Counted from the first letter of the stretch, positions 32,873 through 48,504 are shown. The stretch is DNA of 64,000 bases from Rotaria macrura (GCA_900239685.1 OENT01000650.1:24545-88544), one strand, 5' to 3'. Notes: generated from the letters alone by a model not told the origin. Made by a program: numbers and translations.

Positions 32873-35800
32873 ACTGGTTTAATCTTCAGTAATACATCTG
32901 TAACTTTTTATTCAGTTTGTGACTACACGAAAAGAAATCTGCATTGTCTTTTCATTAAAGCAAATGAAATACAATGTTCTGCCAACACACTAATACTAAA
33001 TTTCTCACATGCATATTTCTCTTGGCGATGGTAAGCTTTTTCAATTTGACTCATCAAACTAGTAAGAGTTAATAATCAATTCGATTCGAAAATGAATGAC
33101 TAGTTTTGTATCATTAACACCCTGCAGCTACGTGACTTATATGCTGACAAGCAGTGAAGAAAATACGGGGCATAATTTATGATTAAGCGTGAATTAGTGA
33201 CATTCAAGTAAAAATTTACTTCATGGTTACCCTTGACATCTTTCTATTATATGATTTCTTTTTATTGACTTTAATTTCCATGATTTTATTTTGATGTATC
33301 AACTGGATGAAAATACAATGTGTCTTACTACTGTGTACGCTTTGCGTTGGTGACTTGTATATTCATGTTGTACGATAACGAGCATGATCGTCTAACATTA
33401 ATGAATGTTAACATGAACATTATAAAACAGTCAGGCCAAAAAGAAGTACTCGATTTCATTATCATAGTATGCCAACGAAGTTTACATTGGTGTGCTAATA
33501 TGTGTGTCAGGAATAAAGATGAAAGGTTACTATTTTTTGCATTTTTTTGATCATTCTTGTCATACATATGCTACTCGATTCGAAAGCTATGTCTTTTCCT
33601 ATGCTTTAAACACAAATTATTAGTTCATCAACAATGACCTTCTCTTCTATTGATGTCTCCTGTGATATATACATATATATATACTTGACATTTCGTTCAT
33701 GTTCGAATGTAATATGAAAATATTTTTTAATGGATGATATTTTTAAAATTCATCTTATGAATACTCTAGTGATATTTAAAATCGTTCTGTTTATTTACCT
33801 GAGGAATTGATTTCTTCTTTTCTAAAAGTGTATTTTTCAAATTGAAATCGAAAAAGTTCACGCTATTTCATAATTAAATTCAATTGATATATGACAGTCG
33901 AGCTATGTTTTGTTTGTTGTATGTTGATTCAAACCTCATAATTCATCGATTGAAACTGTTTTTCTGAAAATCTCTAACATTTCTCATGAACCATATAACT
34001 ATTCGATATTATACTATAGTGCAACTCAATGACAGAGGACTAAATCGAACAAAAGAAAAATAAGCGTAGAAATATTTTGATGATCAGTAGTCCCTGAACT
34101 ATTGATATGTACACTTTGTCAACTTTAGGAACATCCATGCCGATTGATTTTGTGAATAAAACGAAAATTTGTAATTATCTTATGTTAAATAACTAGAATA
34201 CTATTTTTAAATATTTGACTGAGATGTCACTTATGGTTCATAAAATCTCTCCAGGCGAATATTGAGCAATAATGATGCTATTTTCGTTAAGAAGATTTCT
34301 GTAATTCTGATCAACATTTTCTATTTCCTTGTTACGGGATAGTTTTTCGAATAATAATAAATGTCATATTTTCAATATCATATGACTAATTAGATTATTT
34401 TTTTCAATTATTTTTTGGCAAATTTGTACTCTAAGACATTGGAAATAGTTTCTTTGTTAAGTATCTAATACCAACAGCCTTTAATTCATTCGTAGTTTCT
34501 AAAAATTTCAACTACCAATACTCTAATGAAATGAAAGATGTAAAACTTCTTTTTTGTAGGTGTAAAGCATGATAATGAAAGGTTTTTTAAGATCAGAAAC
34601 GCCAAGTAGCTATCAACATTAGAATGATTGTCATTCAATGGTAATAAACAAGAAACAGTAAATCCAGAAGTGTTGTTGGCTTACTGTAGGCAGAAGATAC
34701 AAGAATTTATTTTCTATTCAGCAAAAAGTCTATACCAAGAACGTAACAATTTATGATTTTGGTCTTATTTAGTGTTCACTAATTTATTTCATCTGGTATT
34801 TAGATGAATCGAAATGTTTACTTATCATAATTTATTTATTAACATGAATAGCGTTTCAAATCATGCATACCTAATATCAGTTGACAGTTCATTAGTAACT
34901 AAAGCGCAAAAAATCTTTTTGAGAAATAATACATCAAATTTGGCACTATATTTTAGTCATTCATTGGACGCAATGTTCTGCAAAATAGATTGTTATGTGA
35001 TATTACGGACCTCTTATTCGAATTTCGTTGCATCCTTCACTATCCAATAATTTAAATAGAAATCTACCCTGAGCACAATATCCCGTCAAATACAAATATT
35101 AGAATAAAACGTTCGAATAATTAATGTATGAGTATATTAGCAATTATGTTTAATACTGTACATGATTCAAGCAATTAATCAAAATCTCTTTTATGAACTC
35201 AATATCATCTTTAAGAAACAGTTGTGTGAAAGCCAGCTATTGATTTAGTTTTAATCAACCAATGATTTCATAATTAAGTATTTTGACGAAAGTTGCATTA
35301 TTCTCGTGCTGATAAATGGATAGCGATTCAATTCGTTTTTTATTACCCATAAAAAGTGAAGAAGTTGTTCCTTATTACGACAGTGACAAACCTATGTCAA
35401 AAATGAACATTATATATCATCTGTGTACTTCGATTGGAACTTAATAGATTAACCGTGTTAATGTTCTACAGCCATCGAGGTATCCTCCTGGAAATAACTC
35501 GTCTTTCAATGAGAAAATAAATACGAGGATATTGAGATCCAAAATTTTGCGCACAGGTAAGTGCTATAGTTCTAAAAGTTCTCTGATGTTTTCAGCGAAC
35601 ACAGATATTTTTTTTGTAGACCCGTAGGATATATATTTAAGTTGAACGATGACTTTTGACAACGAACTCACAAATTTGAAACTTATTAGATTAAACGTTT
35701 CATATCTGGAAAAAAGATAGAATTAATTTTAACTATAAACTATAGATCATTCTATAGATGGCATGAGATTGAGTGACAATGCAGATTAAAAGTTCTCTTT

Positions 35801-38800
35801 TTTCGATTTTCTGCAAAGCTGAATATATGCCTTCAAATAGATATTCTTCGCTCAAATATCCTATGGTGTCAGTAAATGACTTCAAAATTAATACTCTAAT
35901 TTTGCTACCTTACTAGCATGATGATTGAATCTTACATAGTGTTCCCCCATAACTCATTTATATTTGAGATCATTTTATTATTAATTGAGGCCACTCATAA
36001 TCTATCTTACTTAATTGAAATTGTGAATTGTGATACGAAATGAAAGGAATATAGTTATTCATTCATTTTAATACTAATCAAATCTGTAAATTAGACTCGT
36101 TCATGATTACAATTGCTAGCTAACATTTCATTGATTTCATAATAATATTACTTAGTTTATAGTGTTACTTCCATTAATCAACATTGCATACAGCGCAGGA
36201 AAAGGCATTACTTATTCATAGTCTACATAATTCTTCAAGGAACCTAATAACGAAAAAGAGATTCAACAGTTTCTCGTATTGTATTAAAGAGTGAGCATGA
36301 AGGTTTATATTCATTAGTAATCGTTGCAAGAAATCTATTGAAAAGTAAGAAATCTTGCATAATCTTGTTGTTTTTTTGCATAACGTAGCGGTATTATTAT
36401 CATGACACAGAATGATATACATTTAATATATTGACGGAGATGTTATTCAATGTCAAGACCCTATTCTTAATATTGAAAAAATTGGATCTCAAAGTCATGT
36501 TACTATCAATAGAATTCTTCGCTGTTTTGATAAGTTAACAAAGTTGTCAGAGATATCAACTGTAATATCAATTAGAAGAGATTTTTCATAGTGTGCAGAT
36601 GCATGTAAACGATTATGTCGTTCTTCGTAAATAAACCTAAGTAGACCAATAACTAATCGACGTAGACATATTAATGAATATTGTGTTGTGTAACTTGTCT
36701 GTTTTGTTAAGTGATGTATTTTTTGCATCATTATCACTAGTTCCTGAATAAATTTATCTATGGATTTTTGGAAGTTTACAGTATATAAATATATTTATCA
36801 TATCGTCTCTGTTGTACTATTTATTGAATGAATGATAATTAGTAATATTTAGCAGCTGTTTTAACTATTAGAATACAATGCGCAGCGTCATCGATAATGT
36901 ATTCTTTCATAGTTCACACAATTCAAAAGAGAATCATCGACCTCATCTCTGTTCTTTTGTCTTGCACAAAATGAAAGCTGGCTCTCAGAGTAAAGATCAC
37001 GATTTATCTGACAGATACAACTTGGAAAATGAAAAACAGTGAAAAAAAGATTCCTATATTAGTATTATGTGAGGTATATATCCGCAGTATCGAAAGTCAA
37101 TCACAATAATCACACTAAAAAATACCATCGCATAAATAATGGAACTATTTTGTTCGAATTACAGAATGATGGAATACAAATATAGTCAGATAATTACGTA
37201 TATGAATGGCATATCCAGCTCTACTAATGAGATGTAGATAAGTATGAATTCTAGTAATTACAAATCAATGTGAATAGACAAGCAGTAGCTCTTCTTAGTA
37301 CTTGGTTATTTCATAGAAATGAATGTTAGTAATGGTGTCGTATATTAATTTGTCGTTCACGATTTTCATTGTCATATTCATGAACTTATTAAATAGAAGA
37401 ACATGTCTATAATTCAATCTTACGACGAAAACTCCTTTAGAAAATGATGTTTTCTATCTATAACTGTAGATCTTTAATTTTAGCAACAGATGAGTAGCTC
37501 ATAGTATCCGATAAAATCGATAAACTTCAATGCAACAATTCAGTTAATTTTAATTGAAATTAACACATCTTTCATTTGTTTATGTAAATCAGGAATAAAC
37601 GAGTCTCTTTTAAACATCGTTTCAACATATGGCGAATATTATACACTATTTATCATCAATAATGTCAAATATTCATCGCAGTCTTATTCTACTGGTGTAT
37701 GAAGCTCATTCTAGTTCATGTTCTAGATCCGAAAAGATTTCGATATCACTTGTATACCCGACATATTCCACATGACCAAAGTTACTAAGTTCTGGATGCC
37801 TATTCTCATTCTATTTAATACTAAGGTGAATTTCGTTTAATAATTGTGAGTATATGAATGTTCGATCAAATTCATTGAATTCGATAACATAGAGAATTTG
37901 CCTAGAGTTTGATGATGCTAATTCTGTTTTTGATTGATTAATTTCTTGTATAAGTTTATCATGAATCGATTCAGCTGAATGATTTGAACCCTTTATTTGA
38001 TTTCATTGGCAAGTTTCGCATTCACGATTCGTCGATTTTCTCAAGAGGATGTACAAAATGAATAAATATGATTACTCTTATAAATGCTAAATATGATTTT
38101 TTTCCTAGAGATGGATTAATATTTTTCAGATAATATATTTCATTAAAAATAAATCCATATTGATTAATTGAATCTTTATAAGTATCTTGTGATGTAATGA
38201 AATTGAAATCCATTGCAAACGATAAGAACAGTTTAATGAATACGTGCGATGAAGACGATCACATTGAATTATCATGACGATTCAAAAACAATATATTACT
38301 TGATCTTTGTCATTTTCGTTTAAAATGCGAGACAAACTGTATACGACAATCAATGATGAGAAAATTCAGAAGGTTTTATTTTCATGAATCATGTAAGCTG
38401 CATAATAGGATTATGATGTTAGCTGCATACAACCGAAATCTCCATTCCTCGCCAATATAGGAAGATTTCATCGTAGCATGGAAGATCATGATTGTATTCA
38501 ATGATTGGTAAAGTTAGTTTCATTATATGGATTCTCTTTCATAGGAGAAATGTTTTTCTATTGATACCGATGCTTTCGGTTAACGGAAAATTAATCAAGA
38601 AAAGTCTTTTAGAAAAAACTTCGCATAAAAAATTTTTGTTGTCGAGTTTTTATGATGAGATGATCACCATCAAAAGTGTACTTCAGAAAAAAAAATGGAC
38701 ATCCTTATCAGTAACTCATAAATGCATCATTTAAAACTTCTCATTGTCTCAAATGGATTAGTCATAGTAATGATCTCAGATTCGACAATCAACGATAATT

Positions 38801-41719
38801 CGAATCGTTCATCGACAAACGAGTTAGCTATATTGAGCTAGGTGAATAAAAAAACGAACGAGAGATAGTGAGCATGCAAACGAGTACTTTTCTGTTTGTA
38901 TAAAGTCAGTTGTTTTCTTGTATTAATGAACCATTCGTAATTGATTTCATGTATTTTCCTAACGTAAAATATCTCGTGTCCTTCTATTTTGTCTGAATGA
39001 CATATTCTAAAAAGACTTTTGATTCAATCATTCATTCCTTGCTATAGCATCTGCTTTTGCTTGCACCTAAATCTGCAACTATAAACTCGGCAGTGGTTCA
39101 TGATTGATTTTTGCGGAATTCTAAACTGTTGGTAGTCTATATTTTAAAATAACGTTCGATGCAATAGAATTGATAATATTTTAAATTCAGTTCATCGTTT
39201 TGATGAGAAAAAACCTAAAACTAACTATTAAATACATTTCCGTTGGTATCAATCATGATTCGATTTATAGTGGTCACGATTCAATAGCACAGACTCTACA
39301 AATCACATCATTGAATTTATACTGGTCGATATACGGGAACCCATTATCATTTATATAAATTAATTATTCTATTCCAGGTTTTTCAAGATCTATGAGGAAA
39401 AAACGTTAATGAAAGAGTAGCGACGGAATCAGCAGTTCCTGCTATAATTCTTCAGTGAAATAAAGACTATTATCCCAAGTAATAATGTTCTATATCGTTA
39501 AACAGAAGCTTTTTAGGAGCTGAAGAGTCACGCTGAACAGTCACCCCGTCAAAATTGCATGACTATTATTTTCGACAGACCCACCTCCACTTTAGATACT
39601 TTGATTGAAATTCTATTCCTACAAAAAAACTATAAGTATCAAATTGAGTTTCAAAACTCGATTATTAATCTAACTCCTTCAACCAAAGAGGTCTCAGTTT
39701 TTAAAAATTTATAAAAATATGTTTGTTTTCGCAAGATAAGATCTCTCTTGTGCGAAAGAATCAGAGATAACAATTTTTGTAGAGTCTAAACAAGATAATG
39801 CAGCTACAAAGTCGTGCTTATACAGTAATTGACAAACACACTAACAGTAATATATTAGTATAGTAATGCATCGATGTTGATTATTAAAAAAAACTATTCC
39901 ATTTTAGTTATGAATGGTATACTCCTACATTATCAATGTTTAAAAGTGCTAGATGATGTGTAGAATTCTCGTTAATATGCACCTTGGAAAGTTTTATCGT
40001 AAATGAAATACGCAAAATTCAATAGCAGATGATAGAAGCATAGTTTTAATGAAAATCACAGAAGACTTTGTATAAATAGTCACTACTTAGCTTACGTTTC
40101 ATTAATATTTTGTAAGACATTCGATATGTATGTTGATATTCATATTGTATGATAGCAGGAATGAAAAGATTCTATGCCCAAAAGAAAACTCTAACATTGA
40201 TAACTCTTTTCCTATTAAACCCACAGTTTAAGTAGCAATTTATTTAAGTCCGACAATATTTTGCTATTTGATTCCAGTAGAATAAAACCATTCTGTTTTC
40301 AAGATCTAAATAAAAATCCATATCAAATATATTTGAATGAGTCAGTCTTCAAGCAGATTTTTGTTAAGAACTTCTTTCGATAGCGATTGACATTGACAAA
40401 AATATTTATTCTTGTACTCATTTCAATTAATCACAGATCAATACATTGGAATATACAAATATACCAACGATCAATCTCGTCAATATTGTTTTGGATTTGC
40501 TTTGAGTAAGATTTTTTATTGTATGATATTACATGATCGTAAATAGAAATTTACATACTTTAAAACATTTATTATTGATTTAGCCTTCAATCTTTCATCC
40601 TACAAGCGAACACCTTCACTTGACTTATGAATCAAATTTTGCGTCACATTGACGTATCAAACACGTTCGAAAGAAAAATGTTTCTATCCTTCATTTTTCT
40701 TTCTTTTTCGTTCAGGTAGGTTGTCAACGCTTTCAAGTGGAGTTTTTTCATTAGAAACAAAAACAAACTCGTTTATGACCAACTAGTGGTGATGCGAAAA
40801 ACGGCTAGTATTAAAAAGTGACTTGTTCGAGAAAAAAAAACATCTCTTTAAAGATCTATACAAATGTGCATTGGTTTTACTGTTTGCCCTACTACACTTT
40901 TATTTTCGATTAAACTTATGTTGAGAAGAGAAAAATATCCACAAAGGTCTGCAATAGTTTAATCTATACCAGTTTTATTACTTTATTACAATAGCTGTTA
41001 ATAGATGAAAAGGATTTCATGAGAACACTTTTTTTTGTGACATACATTAATGCCATCTATTTCGTCAAGTTGAAACAATCTCTTAATAGACAAGCGACGC
41101 ATGCTTATATGTATTATAAGAACGTCAGCAGAAAAAAAAGAGCCAGTGATTTTATCGTGCAACTTGGAAAATACCTAGTAGATGTTCGTAATGTATTCAT
41201 GCAAACGCCTCAATAATATGTCGTTATCATAATTGTCAATTATTTTTTCTTAATTCAATCATCAACATATCGAATTTTAAGAAAAATAAGACAAAGAGAT
41301 ATTATTTTCTTAATCAGCTGTTTAACAACACACGTTCACAGGTAAACAATCTATCCAATCAATAGAATACTATGTTCGCCTTCACAAAAATGTTCTATTT
41401 AACACATAAATGCATTGATGAAAATTTCTTACCAATCATATAACTATGTTAACCATTTGTCCACCAGTTGTCGCTAGTACATCCGCTTTGTGCTGTAAGT
41501 TATGCATGCACGATCGGTCGGGTGTGTGTATACAACAATCCGGAATAAATATTTGTTGCCAATATGTGTTCATAATGAACAAAAACTTGAATAAAACGTT
41601 TCTAAGAGTTGTGTATAAATTCACTTGAATAAAAATAGTCTTCTGTGTCTTCCTTTCTTTGCAGATTATCGGCGTTTGTTTTATCATTTGATTTTTACAC
41701 AGAAAGAAAACATCTGTAT
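32873..41719. other. 8.8-kb gene-poor stretch
   Basis: Uniformly A+T-rich. All open frames are short (under 90 codons), often mirrored on the opposite strand, and lack motifs or splice support. A TA dinucleotide tract occurs near 33670-33685. Upstream control regions of the CBP gene probably lie in the last part; a good acceptor (cctttctttgcag, ending 41664) may define its 5' UTR or a trans-splice site. Confidence 0.5.
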
Positions 41720-41740
41720 ATGACGATGGAAGATGGCTGA
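41720..41740 (+). promoter_or_regulatory. Overlapping upstream ORF on CBP mRNA
   Basis: A six-codon frame (MTMEDG then TGA) starts 13 bp before the CBP start and ends 5 bp past the A of that ATG, in a different frame. Such overlapping uORFs can lower initiation at the main start. The real transcript start is unknown. Confidence 0.45.
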
Positions 41741-44700
41741 ATTTCTTGGTTTACAGCAACCGCCGACAAAAAAGTTCCGGTCGGGTACCAATTCGAGCGA
41801 TTCAGGTACTTCAAATAAAAGAAGTTTTTTTTTCGAATATTCGCTAACGTCTGTTTTCTCAGATTTTGATTTCAAAATGATATCACAATTTGATACACCC
41901 GATACCAATAATACTCCAGATTTATTTGATCTTGGAAGTGATTTTAATGATACACTTGATAATAATCAACAGCAACCACAACAAACATCTACATCATCAA
42001 CATCAATACAATCAACAGTACCATCATCATCAAGTCCAATTTTAAATCAACAATCAGCTAACATTTATCAACAACAAACACAACCTCGTTTAACATACAT
42101 ACAACAAACACGAACACAACTACCATCATATCAAACACCAAATTTACAACGTATACAAACCATACCACCAACATCAACGATTGTTCGACCAGCTAATGTT
42201 ATATCAAACGGCATACAACAACAGCCAACAATCTATGCTCAACAACCGCAACAACAACAGATGATGAATACATCAGCTGGATTGAATCGACCATTGCACC
42301 AACGTATGCCAACAGCAGTAGTCCAGCAATCAAATATGTCATCAACGCTTGTTCGACAACCATACAATACAACTGGTATGATAAATATGAATCAAAATGT
42401 ACCACAGATGAGTATTGTTAAAGTAAGATCGCATCAAAGTGTATTTGAAAGCATATGAAGCTAGACAATAAATTCTCATTTATTTAGGCTAGTGATCCAA
42501 ATAATAACAATGTTTTTGTTACAAATTCTCAGCAGCAGCAGCAGCAACAACAACAACAGTCAGCATTACTCGGTTTACAACAAACAGTGACACAACCGCC
42601 AACAGTTCCAACAAATAAAACAATAACAACAGTTCTACCTTCATTGACACAACAACAAATAAATCAATTTCAAGCTCAACAACAACAAATTCATATACAA
42701 CAGCAAAATTCCGTGCAATCCTATAATACAATACCGATGAGAGTCTGTTCTACATCTCTTATTCGCTTGTTTTTTTTTTAAATTTTAATAGTTTATTTTT
42801 CTATTAGACACAAATGATGGATCAAACACCAACAAATTATATCGTAACTGCTCAACAACAGCAGCAGCAGACAACACAACAAGCAGTAAATACTCCACAG
42901 CAGCATACCGAAATTCAAAGAAAACAATTCATACAAAAACAACTTGTTTTATTATTGCATGCTCATAAATGTCAACAACGTGAAAAACAAACAATTAATG
43001 GTGAAACAACACGTGCAAATGCTTGTGTATTACCACATTGTAGTACAATGAAAAGTGTCCTACAACATATGACGAAATGTAATGATCATAAAACATGTAG
43101 TGTACCACATTGTGTTACATCTCGGCAGATTATTTTACACTGGAAACAATGTAATAATTCTCAATGCCCAATATGTCAACCCCTTAAAACACCGCCAACA
43201 GGATCTAAAACCAATAACACACCAATAAATACGAATTCAACAAGTGTAACTTCAAATAGTTCAGATACAAATATATCATCGACAACAAATTTTAATTCCG
43301 CAAATGAACGTCCTATAACAAAAGATTGGCAACGACGTGTTACATCAGAGATGCGTAATCATCTCGTACAAAAAATTGTAACTGCACTTATACCTATAAC
43401 CGATACAGGCGCCGTACGTGATAAACGAATTATAAATTTAGCGAACTATGCTCGTCGTGTGGAAAATGATACATTTGAAATTGCAAATAATCAAGAAGAA
43501 TATTTTCATAAATTAGCCGAAAAAATTTATAAAATACAAAAAGAATTAGAAGATCGTCGAGAAAAGAAACGGTTACAAGACATGCAATTAGCTGCACAGA
43601 TATCATCTTCAACAGGTTCAGCATCATCAACACATGATTACAATGGTAAAATCCATTCAACTATGGATACAATGGCCGGTGATCATGGTCCACCAAATCG
43701 TACTGCACCGGCGAGTGATTATGCATTGCCATCATCATCATCATCAACAACAACAACAACAACAACAGGAAATATTCTTCATCAGCCATTAACACCTGTT
43801 ACTAACTCAAGTCGAACAATCTTAAATAGTACAACAAATATAAGCACGGGAACATTTATATCAACAAATGTGCAACCTAATGAAAATTTGAATTTTCTTC
43901 TTAATCGGAATACAACAACGATTAGTCAACAGCAACACGATGTTAATATGATGGATACGACAAATCAGATTAAGAATGAATTGATATCACCTAAACCATC
44001 GTCACAAGTATGTTCGATTGAGTTATCGATCGATTTTTTTAATGAATTTCTTTTTAGCCATCGTCATATTTCATGATTAAAGAAGAACCAATAAGTAATG
44101 ATACGTTGCATTCTGCTGTTTCAATTAAATCTGAATCAACGATAATGGATGATACTAAACCTAAACTACCTCAAATTGATTCGACAAGTAAACAATTACC
44201 GAAATATCCAGTACAATTTACAGCTGAAGATTTACGTTCGCATCTTGACACTGTTATACAGAAAATGATTGCATGCGAAGATTCACATCCATTTCGTCAA
44301 CCCGTTGATCCTGTAGCACTTAATATACTTGATTATCCAACAATTATCAAACATCCTATGGATATATCAACCATGCACAATAAATTATTACGAGGCGAAT
44401 ATAAAAATCCATTACAATTTTGTGATGATGCTTGGCTAATGTTTAATAATGCTTGGTTATACAATAAGAAAACTACACGTGTTTATAAGATGTGTACAAA
44501 AGTAAATATGGTTTTTTGTTCTCTTGATGAAACAAATATTTAGTCAAGATATACATAATCGTTAACGAATCATCGGAAAAGAAACAGCGATCCATCGGAT
44601 AGGTCGAACGTATACGAGATGAAGTTTAAAGAAAAAACAACAACGACGTCCTTTAAGTCAGACTTTGATTTGTTTCTACATCCGGTATTCAAATAGAGAC

Positions 44701-47700
44701 TTGCTGTATCAAACATGTTGCAATCTTCTCTCGAGTGATGGTTGAGTTTTTCATGAAAGATAAATTGATTCAATCTTATTTCAGAAGCGTTCCCAACAAG
44801 ATCTATCGAATTTGAAAATTTCGAACTGAGAACATTACGTACATGTGAATACAGGAACGAATAATGTACATAACCGTTCTCACTTAAAGTTACTTCACCT
44901 ACTCCTTTTCAGTCTTCGAATTGTATTATGCATTAATTGAAAACTATGTTTTTCTTAATGATTCTAGCTATCCGAAGTATTTGCCGATGCCATTGATCCA
45001 ATCATGCAATCTTTGGGATATTGTTGTGGAAGACAATATGTCTATTTACCACAAGTAATGTTTTGTTATGGTAATCAATTGTGTTGTCAAATTCCACGTG
45101 ATGGAAATTATTATTATTATAATAATCCGGAACCGTCTCGCTTTAATTTATCCGGTGATAAATATACATTCTGCGCGAAATGTTTCGATTCAGTTAAAAG
45201 TGATTCAATATTGGTCGGTGATGATCCAGCTCAAACATTAGTTGAATTACCTAAAAACTTATTTATATCGACAAAAAATGATATACAAGAACCCGAAACA
45301 ATGATTGATTGTATTGTTTGTTCACGCCGTTGGCATCAAGTATGTGCGCTACATATAGATCAAATATGGCCTGAAGGTTTTATATGTGATACATGTCTAC
45401 GCGACTATAATATCAAACGTAAAGATAATCGATATACATCATTTAAATTAACCGAAACCGATTTAGCTAAGGTATTAGAAAAGCGTGTCAATGATTTTCT
45501 ACGTAACGAAGGCTGTGAAACAGGCCGCGTGACAATACGTATACTAGCTGCTAGTGATAAAGTCTGTGAAGTGAAGCCACGTTTGAAAAAATATTATCAA
45601 AATCAAGTACCGGATGGTTATCCATATCGAACAAAGGCCGTATTTGCATTTCAAGAAATCGAAGGCGTTGACGTTGTTTTATTTGGTATGCATGTACAAG
45701 AGTACGATGGACGTTGTCACGCACCAAATGCACGGCGTGTTTATGTATCATATTTGGATTCAGTACATTTTTTCCGACCGAAAATTTATCGAACAGATGT
45801 TTATCATGAGATACTTATTGGCTATTTGGATTATGCAAAGAAACTCGGTTATGTTTATGCACATATATGGGCTTGTCCACCAAGTGAAGGAGATGATTAT
45901 ATATTTCATTGTCATCCGGTTGAACAACGTGTACCAAAACCAAAACGTTTACAAGATTGGTATAAGAAAATGCTGGATAGAGCTATTCTAGAACGTGTCG
46001 TTATTGATTATAAAGTATGAGACTAGTTTTCCGAGCAATAAAAATGTGAACACCTTAATATCATATCTATCTTTTTCTTTCTATTCAAAGGACATCATGA
46101 AAGATTGTCAAGATAATCAAGTTCAAAATGCTTTCAATATTCCATATTTCGAAGGTGATTTTTGGTCGAATATCATTGAAGAAAGTATTAAAGGTAAGAG
46201 ATTAAAAATGATTACAATAGAAGAACTCTTGGTTTGTTTGCTTTTTTCTCTATAAATAGAACTCGATCAAGAAGAAGAAGATCGTAGAAAACAAGAAGTT
46301 GAAGCAGCTAGAGCCATGGAAGATGGTGGTTTTGATGATCCAATTGAACCTGAAGATCCAACAGACGTACATAGAAAAAAATGAATATAAATATGATAAT
46401 CTATACATAAGTCTTCATTTTATAGATCTCCGATAAACGTAAATCTGCAAATACACATAAAAAGAAAAATTTGAAAAAAACAACCGCTAGTCAACGAAAA
46501 GTAGCAAAAAAACAAATGTCGAATTGTACAGATTTATTATCGAAAATATTTGCTACTATGGAAAAACATAAAGAAGTAATATTCGAGCTAATTAATATAT
46601 ACATATATAACCATATATATTGATATAAGACTATATATTTCAATAAATATATATATACATAAATATACGTATATTTTATTTTTAGGCATTTTTTGTTATT
46701 CGTTTACGTAATCCCATAGCATTATGTCCAGCCGTAAATGATACGGATGCTTTGATACAATGTGATTTGATGGATACACGTGATGCCTTTTTAAATTTCG
46801 CTCGTGATAAACATTATGAATTTTCTTCACTACGTCGTGCAAAATTCTCAACCATGGCATTATTATATGAGCTACATACATCAACAACAGATAAATTTAC
46901 TTATAATTGTAACGCGTGTCGACAACAATGTGAAATACGTTATCACTGTACTGTATGTGATGATTTTGACTTATGTGAAAAATGTTATAATATTGAACCG
47001 AAACATGAGCATAGAATGGATCGTTCAGTACCGTCTATAGTTGATGTTAGTCAAGATGGTGAACATAATTCGTTAAATAGTAATGATAAATCTATAGCAA
47101 GTCCACAGTTACAACGACAACAATCAATGCAACGTTGTATTGAAGCATTATTACATGCTGTTAATTGTCGAAATGCTAATTGTATGAATCGTAGCTGTTT
47201 TCGTTATAAACGTGTTATACAACATACAAAAGAATGTAAAGGAAAAAATAGTCAATGTAATGTATGTAAGCAAGTTATTTTTCTTTGCTGGTATCACGCC
47301 AAAAGTTGTACGGAACTTAATTGTCAAGTACCATTTTGTACTAATTTAAAAACTAAAATACAAAAACAACGTGCAACTAGTTTACAAACAGACAGACGTC
47401 GTATGCAAGCTATGATGCAGCAAAGAACAAATACAATACAACCACAACAGCAACAACAGCCACAAGTACAATCAGGTACGAGATCATGGCTAATATTAAT
47501 AGTGATCTGTCTAACTAGAATTTCTACAGATTGCAGAGAGAAATAGTTAGATGGGGTAATAGTTTCGATTACCATTCTATATAAACTGTACACGTTTTAC
47601 ATAATTCACTTGTTGATTGCAAATAAAATCTGAATAAGATGGATCGTATTTGATGTCGAAAAACTGCATTTTTTCTGTTGCTGTTAATTGACAACATTCT

Positions 47701-48504
47701 TTTAGTAAAGGACTCTTAAGTTTCGAATTTTTCGTTCATACTCACAAGAACATGCATTGACCAGATAAGAATCAAATGCTTTTTTTCTATTGTATTTCAT
47801 ATAAAACTAACTTTATATTACAACCTTTAGTTTCAATCAATACATCCATACCACCGAATTCTTTTGATTCAACTGGTAAACCAGCACCAGTAACCTTGAT
47901 TAGAGCACCACAACCAGGATCATGGCCGAATCAAACATACATAACAGCAGCACAAAAACCCAATACTGGCAAACCAATACAACAAACATCAAATCAATTA
48001 AGTGTATTGATTGGACGCGTTAAACAAGATCCAACCATAGATGATCAACAATCGCAACAACTACGTTCAGATACGAATGATTCAAAACAATCGATATATC
48101 AAACACTTTTAAATAAAACTCCTGTAAATCGCTTACCATCGACGACTGGAACAACATCAACAACATTTATACAGCCAACCAATCAACCACAACAGTGGCA
48201 TACGTCAATATCACAAGCACAATTGAATCCACCACCCAATTATGCAGCAGCTACACGTCCACGACATCCTACCATAATGCAACAACAAGGAATGAACCAA
48301 ACAACATCACATGCAATATTAGCACCGATACGAGCAAATTCTTCGACACCGCCACCATCAACATATATAGCACGAACAAGTTCAACACCAAATCTAACGC
48401 GAATACCATTAAATGTGACTTTAGCAAGATCATCTCAATTTACTTCTCAACAGCAGCAGCAACAACCATCATCATCATCATCACAAGATCCATCTCCGCG
48501 TTAA
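41733..48504 (+). CDS. CREBBP: CBP/p300 lysine acetyltransferase, 11 exons
   Basis: Nuclear transcription coactivator that acetylates histones H3K18/K27 and bridges activators to the basal machinery. Exons: 41733-41805, 41863-42422, 42488-42742, 42808-44007, 44058-44501, 44968-46014, 46091-46193, 46260-46366, 46426-46575, 46686-47475, 47831-48504; the sum is exactly 1801 codons. Order: N-terminal MAEFLGLQQPPTKKFR, Q/N/T-rich linker, TAZ1 (~338-425), KIX (~462-550), bromodomain (~750-860), RING/PHD (~870-995), HAT (~1005-1370), ZZ (~1386-1425), TAZ2 (~1456-1540), Q-rich tail. HAT residues matching human W1436 and Y1467 are kept (HIWACPP; DWYKKML). It is shorter than vertebrate forms (~2400) and I see no NCBD. 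Intron 1 (57 bp) is open in frame. AATAAA at 48710. Confidence 0.95.

Noticed and set aside
42519-42731. Minus-strand frames opposite the CBP Q-rich exons
   Set aside because: They mirror CAA/CAG repeats as Leu/Val runs; shadows of the real exons.
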